From NCBI GenBank assembly GCA_024752435.1, contig CP103035.1, forward strand, positions 1,612,001-1,676,000: 64,000 nt of DNA, in the 5' to 3' direction. The position numbers were made by a program, and so were the translations under genes. The stretch comes from Allantophomopsis cytisporea. Taxonomy: Eukaryota > Ascomycota > Leotiomycetes > Phacidiales > Phacidiaceae. This document shows positions 34,808 to 45,624 of this stretch, piece by piece. The first letter of the stretch is position 1; the number at the start of each line of letters is the position of its first letter. The notes beneath the pieces were generated by a model. That model saw nothing but the letters and a program-made list of their open reading frames with translations, had not been told where the DNA came from and made no database searches.

Positions 34808-36174
34808 ATGACTGTCGACGTGTTCGCTGTGCCCGGTAAGGTTATACTTCTCAAGATGATTTCTTGCCTAACTAATTGGTATTCAAGTGTTCTTCGTCGT
34901 ATTTCGAGAAAGTCTTGAAGTTGTTGTCGTCGTTTCCGTTCTCTTTGCCTTCTTACAACAAACACTCAATCAACCGGGTCAAGATCCTGCAGTCTTTAAA
35001 CGTCTTATCAGACAGGTATGTTGCTGCCCATCTGAACCTGGATATCCATTCTAAGTAATCTAGGTATGGCTGGGCGTCGGAATAGGCCTATTTATTTGTG
35101 TCTGCATCGGTGCTGGTATGATCGGAGCGTTTTACGGGCTCGGTGTTGACGACTATTCAAACACAGAGGACTACTGGGAGGGCTCATTCGCCATCGTTGC
35201 TTCTATCATTATTTCTATCTTGGGTGCTGGTCTGCTTCGAGTGTCTAAGATGAAAGAGAAGTGGGCCATAAAGCTTGCGAAGGCCATGGAAAAGAAAGAC
35301 AAAGCCCAGACGCTTAACAAACGCAGCGCTTTCAAGCTTTGGTGCGAGAAATATGTCATGTTTCTTTTGCCATTCATCACTGTCCTTCGTGAAGGGCTCG
35401 AAGCTATCGTTTTCGTCGCGGGTGTTACCTTTTCATCTCCGGCATCCTCAGTCCCTCTACCTGTCGTCGTCGGTCTTATTGCAGGAGCTGCTATTGGATA
35501 TCTCTTGTACAAGTAAGTCGAGAACACATTTACGTGGTGAAATAAATTACTAATTGTTATCAGAGGAGGAGCTTCTACTAAGCTGCAGTTCTTCTTGGTT
35601 GTCTCTACCTGCCTCTTATACCTGGTTGCCGCGGGTCTGTTCTCAAGAGGTGTTTGGTACTTACAAGCGCAGCATTGGAATGTTTTAGTTGGTAGTGATG
35701 CGGATGAGGTCGGATCCGGACCCGGATCTTACGATATCGGAAACAGTGTTTGGCACGTCAACGTAAGTAGATCACAACCTATTACAGTACGAGTTGCTAA
35801 TTCTAATTATACAGTTCGGTAACCCAGAACTCAACGGTGGTGGAGGATGGGGTATTTTCAACGCTATCCTTGGATGGCAAAACTCTGCGACCTACGGCTC
35901 AGTCATCTCGTACAACGTTTACTGGATCGCTGTCATGCTTGGCTTCTTCGCACTACGCCATAAGGAAGCCAAAGGTTACTGGCCACTACTCAAGTCAAAG
36001 AAAAGCTCTACCCCTACTTCTGAAGCCATTTCTGAGGGCGCGGTCTTCGAAACTTCTGCTGTGGATATTGAGAAGAGTGAAGGCACCAAAGGCACTAAAG
36101 GCACTGCAGTTGCTACTGGAAATGCTATCGACGATAAAGATGCCATTGGCAGAGCTGATAGCTCTTCCTCTTAG
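34808..36174 (+). CDS. FTR1: high-affinity iron permease
   Basis: Plasma-membrane Fe(III) permease of the reductive uptake system, normally working with a multicopper ferroxidase (FET3). 387 aa from exons 34808-34835, 34888-35015, 35064-35512, 35564-35762 and 35815-36174. Seven helices are expected. Iron-binding RExLE motifs: R16-E17-S-L-E20 (first copy has Ser in place of Gly) and REGLE near residue 175. The C-terminal cytoplasmic tail is Ser/Thr/Lys-rich. The second exon ends an intron with AAG. No ferroxidase gene lies beside it, unlike the divergent FTR1-FET3 pairs of many fungi. Repression by iron is suggested by the upstream SREA site. Confidence 0.95.
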
Positions 36175-36783
36175 CCTTAGAGAGCTCTATCTCTACAGAG
36201 AGTACTGTAGATCAAGCTGTCAGATTACTCTGAGAACTTGAACTTTCTCTCACGGGCTTCACGGTATGTGTTGGGCAGAATTTTGGATGTGGCTTTACGG
36301 AAGTTCTGCCTGGGTATAATCGAAGACGTCCTGCCATTTGTCGGTGACAAGACTTTCGTGTTGTCAATTCTTCAATGTATTATGTAACCATTAGGATACT
36401 TCGCAAACACAAATAATAAGAGACTTGAACTCTAATATATGCAGTTTTGAAAGTTTAATATGACCCCCTTCATTCTAAACCGATGTATGATAGCCAAATC
36501 TTTTACATTTATGTCTGCTTATCAAGTCATATAAGATGTAGGTGATTCAAGTTGCACACATAAAGTTATAAAAAACAATATCGAAATCAACCAAAACTTA
36601 TAGAAGAGCTTTCGATTTTATATCACTTCCTGAGGAACATTTAATGTGCGGTATTGCCACAAAGTAAGGAAGAAATTACTAACGATTTTCCCATTATCTC
36701 CAAATTACCACCTTGCGAAGAAAGCATGTTCTTTACGATCTCTTTCGCAAAAACGATCACGTTAACCAGATATTATCCTGAAA
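36175..36783. other. intergenic, convergent FTR1 / amidase
   Basis: 3' flanks only; no gene or structural signal recognised. Confidence 0.5.
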
Positions 36784-38697
36784 CTAGGCGACATGCTTCC
36801 CAAGAGCGTCGCCAATAATTTCAGTTATAGCCAAAATCTTCTCCTCCTGCAATCTCCTTCCAACAAGCTGCACGGAGACATGGGCACCATCATATATCTC
36901 AGGATCATCTAACATCATCAGTACTCGTGAACAACTACCAAAAAGGGCAAGGAGAGCATACAATTCTCGTAAATAGCCTTATCTACTTCCGTTTCTGGCG
37001 TGAAGCTGTTGTCCCAAACATCGATCTTCTTATCAACAGTTGTAACCGGAATAATACTGGCGGTATAATCTAGCAAATTAACCCAGATAGTGTAGCCTGG
37101 CATTATGCGTAAGCTCCTGTAAAAAGAAAAGAAAAGAAATTAGCTATACTCTGAAACGAAATGCTTACCATAGTAACTGTACATATTGGGTCTGGCTGCC
37201 GCAAAGGGTGCCAACGGCGCAATCACCGCATCCACGGGTCGGCCTGTGCCAGTGATTTCCTCGGTACTGTTCCAGTACTCCATGTACTCCTTCTGGTAGG
37301 CGCGTTTGGCAACATTCACGGCGGCAATTTCGGAGGCGTTGAATTCTCTGAGGTCTGAACCGTAGGTGCGTGCTATAACCGGGGCGGGGGTTTCGCCAGA
37401 TAGCTCAAAGGCAGACCTGATGTCCTTGCCGCCATCGAAGACCCATGTTTTTGTCTTCACTGGATTAGTATGCATTCGACTGAAAAGGGGGTTTAGCGTA
37501 CGGCTATATCAATACCACGTTTGTGACAGGGTGGTGTCCATCGTATTATTGTGTGACCAAGCTTTTGCACTGTCCTGGCTGTAATAGCTAAGGCTCTGAG
37601 GACTGGTGGCTGGAGTGGGACATTTCCGTCGCTGTTCATGAGGCCAAAGCATAACTGGCCACTGCTTCCCTTGACAATGTCAAGCACTGCTTGTTCGTGC
37701 TCGCTTCTCCAAGGTATCTCATTGACCAATGGGTCATGCAGCCATGGTTTCTGGGAAAGAATACCTTGTATGACCAGTTTGAGAGCTCCCACGGAAGTAG
37801 CTATTGGTCCAACAACAGAAAGGATCGAATTCTGCCCGTCCATACTATTTGCCATACCTTCGTAAGGCAATCTGCCAGAAGATGGGCGGATTCCATATAG
37901 ACCGTTGAAAGCCGCGGGAATTCTAATACTACCGCCGATGTCTGTTCCGAAGCCGAGGGGGCTGCCTTTCAAGCCGATTAGAGCACCTTCACCACCGGAG
38001 CTACCTCCACAGGTAAGATTTCTGTTTTTGGGATTCCAAGTGTAGCCAATGATATTGTTAATGGTTTCACCAGCCATTAAGGTATGCGGTACGGATGTCT
38101 TAACGTACAAGACTGCGCCAAGCTTCCTGAGTTCGATGACCATCTCGCTTTCGAAACGTTTCTCTTTACCAGTGCCTTTTCGACCTTCAAAGGTGTCCAT
38201 CCATCCAATATATCCCATGGTAGTCTCAACATTCTTGACGTGAAATTGGTCCTTCAATGAAATTGGTAAACCGTGCAAAGGACCAATAGGCTTCTTGTTC
38301 TTAGCAAAGTATTGATCAAGCGTATCTGCTTGAAGGAGAGCATCTTCGAAGAAAATCTCATGCAGACAATTGACCTACGTAAATATGAGTATTGTTCCAT
38401 ACGGGTACCCAAGTACTATGAACTGACCAACTGATGTGCGAGGGCAGCTCTGTGGCAGAAAGCAGATGTCACCTCACGTGCGGTCCATGTACCAGAAGTA
38501 GTGTTCTTCACAATTCCCACGGCATCTGTCTCTGTAATCTCAATCTCTTTCGGTGATAGGAATTGCTGGATATATTCTCCAGTGACATCTCTCTGTTCCT
38601 CCACAGAAGGAACCGCATGTGGAAGAAGCCATTCCTGAGGGACTAGACTATTTACAGCGTCTCGCTTTTGCTTCCCTAGAGCTTGCCAGTCAGTCAT
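36784..38697 (-). CDS. acetamidase-type amidase (amidase signature family)
   Basis: Amidase-signature hydrolase, 562 aa, close in architecture to fungal acetamidases. Exons 38697-38428, 38374-37502, 37454-37169, 37096-36962 and 36908-36784. Catalytic Ser-cisSer-Lys: Lys in PISLKDQFHVK, cis-Ser in TCGGSSGGEGA, nucleophile Ser in GTDIGGSIRIPAAF. The C-terminal GYTIWVNLLDYTASIIPVT and YDGAHVSVQLVGRRLQEEK match the fungal subgroup. The third exon needs an AAG acceptor (37455) to give IDIATKTWVFDGGKDIRS; a different pair of sites nearby is possible. No leader is visible, so it is probably cytosolic, releasing ammonia from a small amide. Substrate not determinable. Confidence 0.92.
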
Positions 38698-39222
38698 CTT
38701 GCGATCACTTCGCTAACTTCGAGTAGGCATAAATCTCAGAACTTGAAGCAACATAAAATCAAATTCTTTGCGATCACTCGGTGCTATCAGTATATATATT
38801 ATGGGGCGATCTTGGCCAAGCTGATAAGTCAAATAAAGTGTTACCTAAGGGTGGGGTAGCGAACACATTCTTATCGTCCGTCGATAAGAACATGTGCCAC
38901 CGTCCACGTTGAGCAAAGATCCTCTGACTCGCGGCGAATAGGGGGTCAAATAACGAAGCACCCTTGATGAAACCCTTGAGTTAGTCAAGCATGTTCTGTG
39001 TCATTTCCGACCCCTGAAATTACAGTGAGAAGGATCACGATGGACGTTGGCGGACATAGCGCAAACATCTGCTTGTTAGTAAAGTTTCGGCAATCCAAAA
39101 TGGCGATATAAGCTTCGGAAGCTACTGAGTTCCGTTGTCACTCATGCATTTGAAGAACATTCTAGTTGATCCGCTTATGTGAACTTCAATACTTGCTTTG
39201 CTTATGTAGTCATAGTTCTAGT
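38698..39222. other. intergenic, tandem minus-strand genes
   Basis: Amidase promoter and PTH2 3' flank. A short stretch of CGTCCGTCG and GGGTGGGGTAG type sequence, nothing assignable. Confidence 0.45.
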
Positions 39223-40034
39223 CTACAATAATTTCAAATGCCCCGTAACCTCATCAACCAAACTCTTTGGCGCAGGCCCAATCCCAAGAACAGTATGGCT
39301 TCCACTAGCGATCTGTGTTCTTCCAGCATCCGCAATAACTTCAGCCACGAGTCCTAGACTGATGGCTTTAGCCTGCAGTATCTCAAGCTCTTCCTCGGAT
39401 TTGACTTGCAACGCAACCTTCGCCTGACCTTGGCGCTCCCAGCGTCTTAGGACCGTCGATTTCGTAGAATTCTGAAGCTCGAGATGTGTTTTGTAACAGG
39501 CGAGAGTAGCATGCGAGCATTGCGCAGCGATTTTACCTGGAAACAGTCAGTACGAGCTCCATAATAAACTATCAATACTGAAGCAATACCTTTCGTCATG
39601 CCCAAATCCGTTCGTACAACGAGTACAAGCTTGCATTCCTCATTTGCGCGCTCATCAACGGGAGCTTTCTCAGCTACGGCCTCTACCTTCTTCTCGCCCC
39701 CCTTAACCTTCTTCTTTAGCGACTTCTTCTTCTTCTCCGGTTCTGGCACCGACTCCTCATACTTCAGTCCATCTCTTCGGTCGGCCGCCATGCTGTTCAC
39801 CCAATTCGGCGCATGGTCGAGCATAGCTGCGTCGACTTCTTCGGAGGAGCTCTCGGAGGAGTCATCATACGTGTCGGTTCTTCTCTTTCCGCGTGGCTTA
39901 GGGGTCGATTTAAAAGGTAATGAGATGAGTTGTAGAGAAGAGGCTGTTCCCAGCATATAACCAAAGAGAGCGGCAGTGATTGCAGTGCCTATGAGGAGGG
40001 CAGTAATAGAAGGTTGTGGGCGTGCATCTGCCAT
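39223..40034 (-). CDS. PTH2: peptidyl-tRNA hydrolase 2
   Basis: Pth2-family hydrolase, 252 aa, recycling tRNA from dropped-off peptidyl-tRNAs. Exons 40034-39590 and 39536-39223. An N-terminal transmembrane segment (ITALLIGTAITAALFGYML, about residues 9-28) anchors it, as for the mitochondrial outer-membrane forms. A long acidic/Lys-rich linker (EKKKKSLKKKVK, poly-Ser/Glu) follows. The catalytic domain starts at CKLVLVVRTDLGMTKGK and includes AAQCSHATLACYK, ADAGRTQIASGS and GIGPAPKSLVDEVTGHLKLL, complete to the usual end. Confidence 0.94.
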
Positions 40035-40947
40035 TTTAGCAGTGCGCTCAAATCAATCGTGAGAATTGATTTGAAATATTACACAGTCCTGCTTGTTTTG
40101 TAAGCTCGAGGAGCCTGTGTAGTGGTGTTTGTGGTTTTGTGCAATGTATCAAGATGATATTGTGTAGTGTGTAGGGATCATTTCACTGGGAACTTTTTTT
40201 TATGTGACGTTGGTAATCGCTTCAGCACGGAAGTCAATATCCAAGGCTAACATGTCAATCTGTCAGGCCCAAATATGGGTGGGCTATCGCAACAGATTCC
40301 ACAAACGTGGCTCAAGAACATAACTCATGACTTTGATCGATAATGCGATAATGCGATGGACAATGCTAGCATTGCATCGAAGCCTCAAACTCCTTGAATT
40401 GCTAGATAGTAGATAGATAACTATAAGCATAGCGTCAAAATCGGATTGGCTGTCCAAAATGTGCTACGAAGTAGGGGGTTTGAGAAAAAGAGTGATATCT
40501 ATAATCCCGGCATTTCTATAAAGATAAGCTTCAAGCATAACTAAGGTTGACAGGAAAACATCCTAGAGGCTGCTTACAATCGAGGAGGTACATACGAAGA
40601 TCTCCAACTCCATCCACTGTTAGTGGTAAATGTTAGAATGTGTATATCGATAAACTCCTAATACTTCCCTAATAATCCTTCTCAGAGTTATCAAATACCA
40701 ACTATACGTTGCATCATAAACAAACTCAGCTTCAACCAATACGAACGTATATTCATTGCACATCCGACTACACTTACAGTTTGGTGTCAGGGCCCAAACA
40801 TACTGTTACTTGGATGCACGTAAAAGACGAATAAATTTGGATGCGTTTCTTTATATGAGCTCAACTTTGGCAATTTCTGAAGTGCTGGCTCAATAGTTGA
40901 TTTTTTTTACAGTATCTTACAAGTTGTGAGGATCAATACACCAAATA
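40035..40947. other. intergenic, tandem minus-strand genes
   Basis: PTH2 promoter and ICP55 3' flank; AT-rich, no gene seen. Confidence 0.5.
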
Positions 40948-42567
40948 CTAATCGCGAAGAGCTTCGATGTCTACTACTTCCTTGACAGCTTCCGTCGTTA
41001 GAACCAGAGGACCATCTTCTTGCACAGCAATACTGTCTTCGATACGAATTCCAAGACCTCGGAAGTGTGCTGGCCATCTAGCATCATCTGGGACATAGAT
41101 GCCTGGCTCAACAGTAACGCACTGGCCGGGCCGCAGTTTTCCATTTCGTGAATATCCTGGGCAATCGTGTACATCAAGACCAATGTAGTGGCCAACATGA
41201 TGCGGGAAAAGGACATCGAGTGCGTTTCCGCTCATGTCGAAGCCAAGGTCTTTTAATCCCGCTCTTAGACCGTTCTCAGTAACTTCGTGAAGCTTGTCTA
41301 GTGACATACCGGCGCTCGCTCGACATAGAGCAACGCTGCTTCTCTGGACGTTCAGAATCATTTCATAAAGATCTTTTTGTGGAGATGAGAATTTTCCGGA
41401 TAACGGCCATGTTCTAGTGATATCCGTAATATATCCACCGTATTGTCCTCCAGCATCAACTAAGACCATGCCATCTTGTTGCAACACATCGTCGTTCCTA
41501 ACATAATGGATGGATAATGCATGCTTTCCTCCAGCAACGACTGGGACGTAGGCCGTCTTTTCGCAGCCTTGCATTTTAAATTCATAATCAAGAAAAGCTT
41601 CAAGTTTCTTCTCCTGCTCAAATTGTCGGCTCATAGCGTTGGTGATTGCTCTTCCGGAAGCCTTTCCAGCAAATCTCATGTTCGCTATCTCTGCTTCACT
41701 CTTGATCACCCGCAGCTCATTTAAGAGAGGCTTCAATGGCTTGACCTTACTATCCTTTATCATTCGTTGTAGACCACCGTCGTTTACACCACTGTTTCGT
41801 GCGAAGAACTTCGAAAATGTCGACTTCATCTGAGCCAAATCTGTATATACCTCACTTGCCCCAGCAATCAAGGGGGGAAGCAATGTTGAAAGTCGATTGA
41901 TATCACCAGACTAAAGAATGTCAACAAAGATTCGTACTTTTCATTCTCAGGGAAAGGATCACCTCATCTGCGTTGAAAACATCAAGTGCAGCCTGTTCTC
42001 CTGATCTTGCGCCATCCCATTGCTCTGCTCTGGCATCCTTTGGTCTCACAAACAAGTGAAATATATAATCACCGTCTGAGCCAACCTTCTGAATAACGGC
42101 TGTCGCCTCGGGTTCGTTGAATCCTGTAAGATAGAAGAAATTCGAATCTTGATGAAATTCGTAAAAAACCGCACCCGAGCGGTATTTTAAATCAGACGCT
42201 GCAATGATGGCGATCGAATTGTCTGGAAGGCTGGCTGCGAGCCTTGAGCGGCGATCCGAATATTCTTGAGCAGAGATTCCTGGAGTTACTGCAGCATTTG
42301 TCAGATCTGGATACAAACGTAAATAACCGGAAGCTCCTCACCTTCACCAGTACTGAGCATATGAGGATGGGTCTCAAATACTGGTTGTCCAAATTGTAAC
42401 AATGCTGCATTGACATAATTGTTTGTTGAGTAGCCTCGTCGCATTACAGAGGTCGAGCGTGAACCCTCAACAAATATACGACTGGCCGACCAACATGATG
42501 ATGGTAATGCACTTGATCGTAGCAATGATCTATGCACGCGCTGCAGTGAGGAAGTCCGCAGCTGCAT
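40948..42567 (-). CDS. ICP55: mitochondrial intermediate-cleaving aminopeptidase P
   Basis: M24 metallopeptidase that removes one residue from matrix proteins after presequence cleavage by MPP. 510 aa from exons 42567-42342, 42306-41963 and 41910-40948. The N-terminus (MQLRTSSLQRVHRSLLRSSA, Arg/Ser-rich, no acid) is a presequence. The aminopeptidase P N-domain includes TPGISAQEYSDRRSRL and FYEFHQDSNFFYLTGF. Metal ligands: two Asp in VDAGGQYGGYITDITRTW, His in FPHHVGHYIGL, Glu in VEPGIY and Glu in GIRIEDS. The start is ATG 42565-42567; the frame continues two codons further only through TTG. A 7-bp inverted repeat sits about 140 bases upstream. Confidence 0.94.
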
Positions 42568-43094
42568 GTTCAAAATATGATGTGCAATGGACGCACTGTT
42601 GTCGAAAGGTTGCTATCTCTACCCTACGGTTATCGTAGTGCTCCTTGCGTACACCACAAGGCACTTTACGATTTCAATACCTCAACCTTGGTGAGTGGAC
42701 CGGCCGACTGAGTGCCTCAGTCCACCAAAACCCCACACACAGTGGGACGGTTAAGTAGAATAAGATGATTTATGCAACTAAACATATTAGTTATTATAAT
42801 TTTATATGGGTCTTCATCCTTCGTCAGCTATATACCTGTCAGCAGTTAGATGCCGCACTAAATTTGTACTACAAACGTGCAAATTCAGAAACATGGCCCG
42901 TATAGGACCCATGTAGGAGGATAGGCAGAGAGATAGTGCTCACCATAGTAATGTAATCAGTCGTTCTAGCGCTTGAAGTTGTTATATATTTATGCTACAG
43001 TATAATGCAGTGCCCTGATCCATACTACTGTTTGTTTCCTTGGTCTATTTAACAACACCAATAGTAGTGTTCCCCTTCCTTTCTCTCAGATCCT
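42568..43094. other. intergenic, ICP55 promoter and NCA2 3' flank
   Basis: Contains a perfect inverted repeat at 42706-42722. No coding frame. Confidence 0.5.
42706..42722. repeat. 7-bp inverted repeat upstream of ICP55
   Basis: GACTGAG-TGC-CTCAGTC, perfect arms with a 3-base loop, 139 bases before the ICP55 ATG and about 370 bases beyond the NCA2 stop. Could be a dimer-binding site or a stem in the 5' leader. Confidence 0.45.
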
Positions 43095-45158
43095 TTATCT
43101 CAACCATCTGCTGTAAGCCCACCGAATACGTTCGACAACTTTCAACTGCTTTTCCACGCCTATTCTGATGTCCGCCAATTCGCTGACGTCTTCTAAGAAC
43201 TCGCGCTCTATCTCCCCTGGAAACAATTTCTGTGCCCGTCTTCGTAGCACGTGCACCTCACAGAGTAATAGTCCATGGTCCTTATAAGTCAACATGCCAC
43301 TGCTCGAAGGTCGGGACTTGGTCAAGACGCGGTCAATGTTTCGAAGTACACGGATTGTTTGCCCAGCCTTCTGGCCTTGTTTCAAACCACGTCTGTTGCC
43401 AAAAATGCCACTGAGATATCGTGATACGCCAATACAGACGAGTATTCCAGGTGTCAGACCAACAAATCCAAAAACCAACTCTTGACTCTTGAGCAATGAA
43501 TCTATGCCATTGAGTGCCACCTCAACGTCTACCTTGGTCTTTTGCACCTGAATAAGGAGTGACCTTACAAGGCCACCAGTCATTGTACCTTTCACAGGTG
43601 ATCGCAGAGCTTTCTCATAAGCGCGCAAGACTGGTGTCAAATCACCCTCCCTAACCTTAGCTCGAATTTCTTCGATTTGAATTTCAGTCAAGGAGCCACT
43701 GCCGACATCAGAAGCCTCTGGTCGGTCGATAGCAAAATCAACCACCATGCGTTCCAAACTTTCCCTATCGCCCTTCAGACTCTCCTTGCTCATGATGGCG
43801 AGTTCGCTATCCTTATCGTGACGGATAGTGCCTATGACCTTCTTGGTGGGTTCGATAACCCAGTTCATCCAGAAATCCCGCGCAGTAGCGCCAAGGTCTT
43901 GAAACCACTGAAGAATCTCAGCTTGTCTGTTGACCATAATACGCAGAATCGTCGTTGAGGATAGCAAGAGTGCTGTGGCAGGGAGCCAGTATCGAACTAG
44001 CCTTGAAGGGCGTCCATATTGAGCAGCGAGATCTCTGGAGGTCGTAGTATGAGATGGTACACGTTGCTGCAGAATGTGCTGTAGACGCTTCGACAGCCTT
44101 GCCGTCTTCGTGTCACCATTGTTGAAGGTTGAGGATATCTCGGGATCATCCTCGACGCTTGCGAAAACGGTATCTTCGAAGTCGGAAACACGATTATCCA
44201 ATGAAGTTATGTTGCTCAGTACCGTATCCATCAAAGCAACACTTTTCTCTACCACATCTTTCCACTCGTGATCATCTGTGGCGTTGGACTTGAGAGCACT
44301 GCCATCGTCATCATCAACGTCAAAACTCAAACCCTCATCCATAAGAACTCCTAGTCCACTAGCACCCATTTCACGTAAACGCTTGAGATGCTTCTGTTTG
44401 CGCCGAGCTTCACTCCGACTCAGGGCTAGCGGAGATAAGACTCTTCGCTGAATGTCTGCCACTGATCGATCGCGAATACTCTCCTGCACTAACCCATAAA
44501 ATTGCTTCCATTGTCCTGTCAAACTTGCGCCAACAGCTCTAGCAGATATCTCATCAGAGGGGTGGGCTCTAAGGTTTGCGAATCGCCGTCTCGAGTCATC
44601 GTAAATATCCTTGGCCCAGGCCCACAGTCGTAATGGCGACGTCTGCACCGTGTATATACCGGTGTATGTGTAAGAGCTTAGGACTTCATCCCAATACCAT
44701 ATATCGTCACTTAGAGGGATGGTCTCCTCAAGCAATATGTTTAAGATGAGACCATATGTCTGCACCGCAGCTTTGCTTAAGAGCAACCATTCGAGTTCGG
44801 TTGTGAATTCGTTCGTTTCTGCTTCAGCTTGGAGTTCCGATGACGTACTGATTATCTGCGCCTGTTCCAGCAGTGTTGATATACGCCAAGGCGAGAGAAG
44901 TGGGTTTGAGGATGAAGTCGTAGACAAAGCCTTGATAATAACCTGAAGTTCGTCGGCCCTTGGTGAGCTAGACACACTTATGTTGCGCTCTGCTGGTGTA
45001 CTATCCGAGGCTGCGAGTACAGGTGATGCTGGGTGGGAGGCTGTGAGGGCATTTAGACGGTCGAGATTACCATCCAGCCGGCGAACATGACTATTGATCG
45101 TCAGTATCTCGAAATGATATTTCGCGGGTCACAATATTTACTCTGCGACAATCGACAT
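43095..45158 (-). CDS. NCA2: NCA2, mitochondrial control of ATP synthase
   Basis: Nuclear control of ATPase protein 2 family, 670 aa, mitochondrial membrane. In yeast it is needed for correct expression of mitochondrial ATP6/ATP8. A 17-base first exon (45158-45142, MSIVA) splices to 45090-43095 to give MSIVADHVRRLDGNLDRLNAL, the family start; without it the frame begins only at GTG. Features: the ADIQRRVLSPLALSRSEARR motif, an aromatic-rich region, a transmembrane segment LPATALLLSSTTILRIM, a second hydrophobic stretch FGFVGLTPGILVCIGVSRYL, and a C-terminal DHGLLLCEVHVLRRRA with FLEDVSELADIRIGVEKQL, all conserved. Divergent from the biotin gene. Confidence 0.94.
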
Positions 45159-45624
45159 CACGCCAACATGACCGTAATTCGGTCAGCAGATGGATAGGAT
45201 ATCAATCCTAGGTAGTAGTCCGGGATAGCACTACGTTCTGGGTGGATGACTTTTTATTGTCGTCGAGTAGAATGCTTCCTTGAATGAAGTTTCTTGGGAA
45301 CTCTGTTATGACGCAAACGCGGCCGGCACAAAGCTACCCCAGCCACAACATTGCATTGGTGCATTCCATTACTTGTTTAGGTAGTGTCAGTGCGGCTCCT
45401 GATTAGAGTTGAAAGCAATTGCGCTATTAAAGTATTACGCGCCGCCCTAGTACTAAACATCAATTTTTACCGGTGACCGATCACCGGTCCGGAGAGGCTT
45501 CGTGAGTCAAATTAGACCTTGTATGTTTGAGGGGAGTCAATTATTTAATAGGTAGGCTAGGTGTTTTGCTGCTTGACATTCTATCGAGTGCACATCGATT
45601 GATCCCCAGAATAATCCGTGGATC
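45159..45624. promoter_or_regulatory. shared NCA2 / biotin-gene promoter
   Basis: 466 bases between divergent ATGs, with the palindrome at 45469-45488 as its only striking element. Confidence 0.45.
45469..45488. promoter_or_regulatory. 8-bp perfect palindromic site before the biotin gene
   Basis: ACCGGTGA-CCGA-TCACCGGT: two perfect 8-base arms separated by 4 bases, 137 bases before the biotin-gene ATG and 311 before the NCA2 ATG. The geometry suits a dimeric DNA-binding protein. Which factor binds is unknown. Confidence 0.5.
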
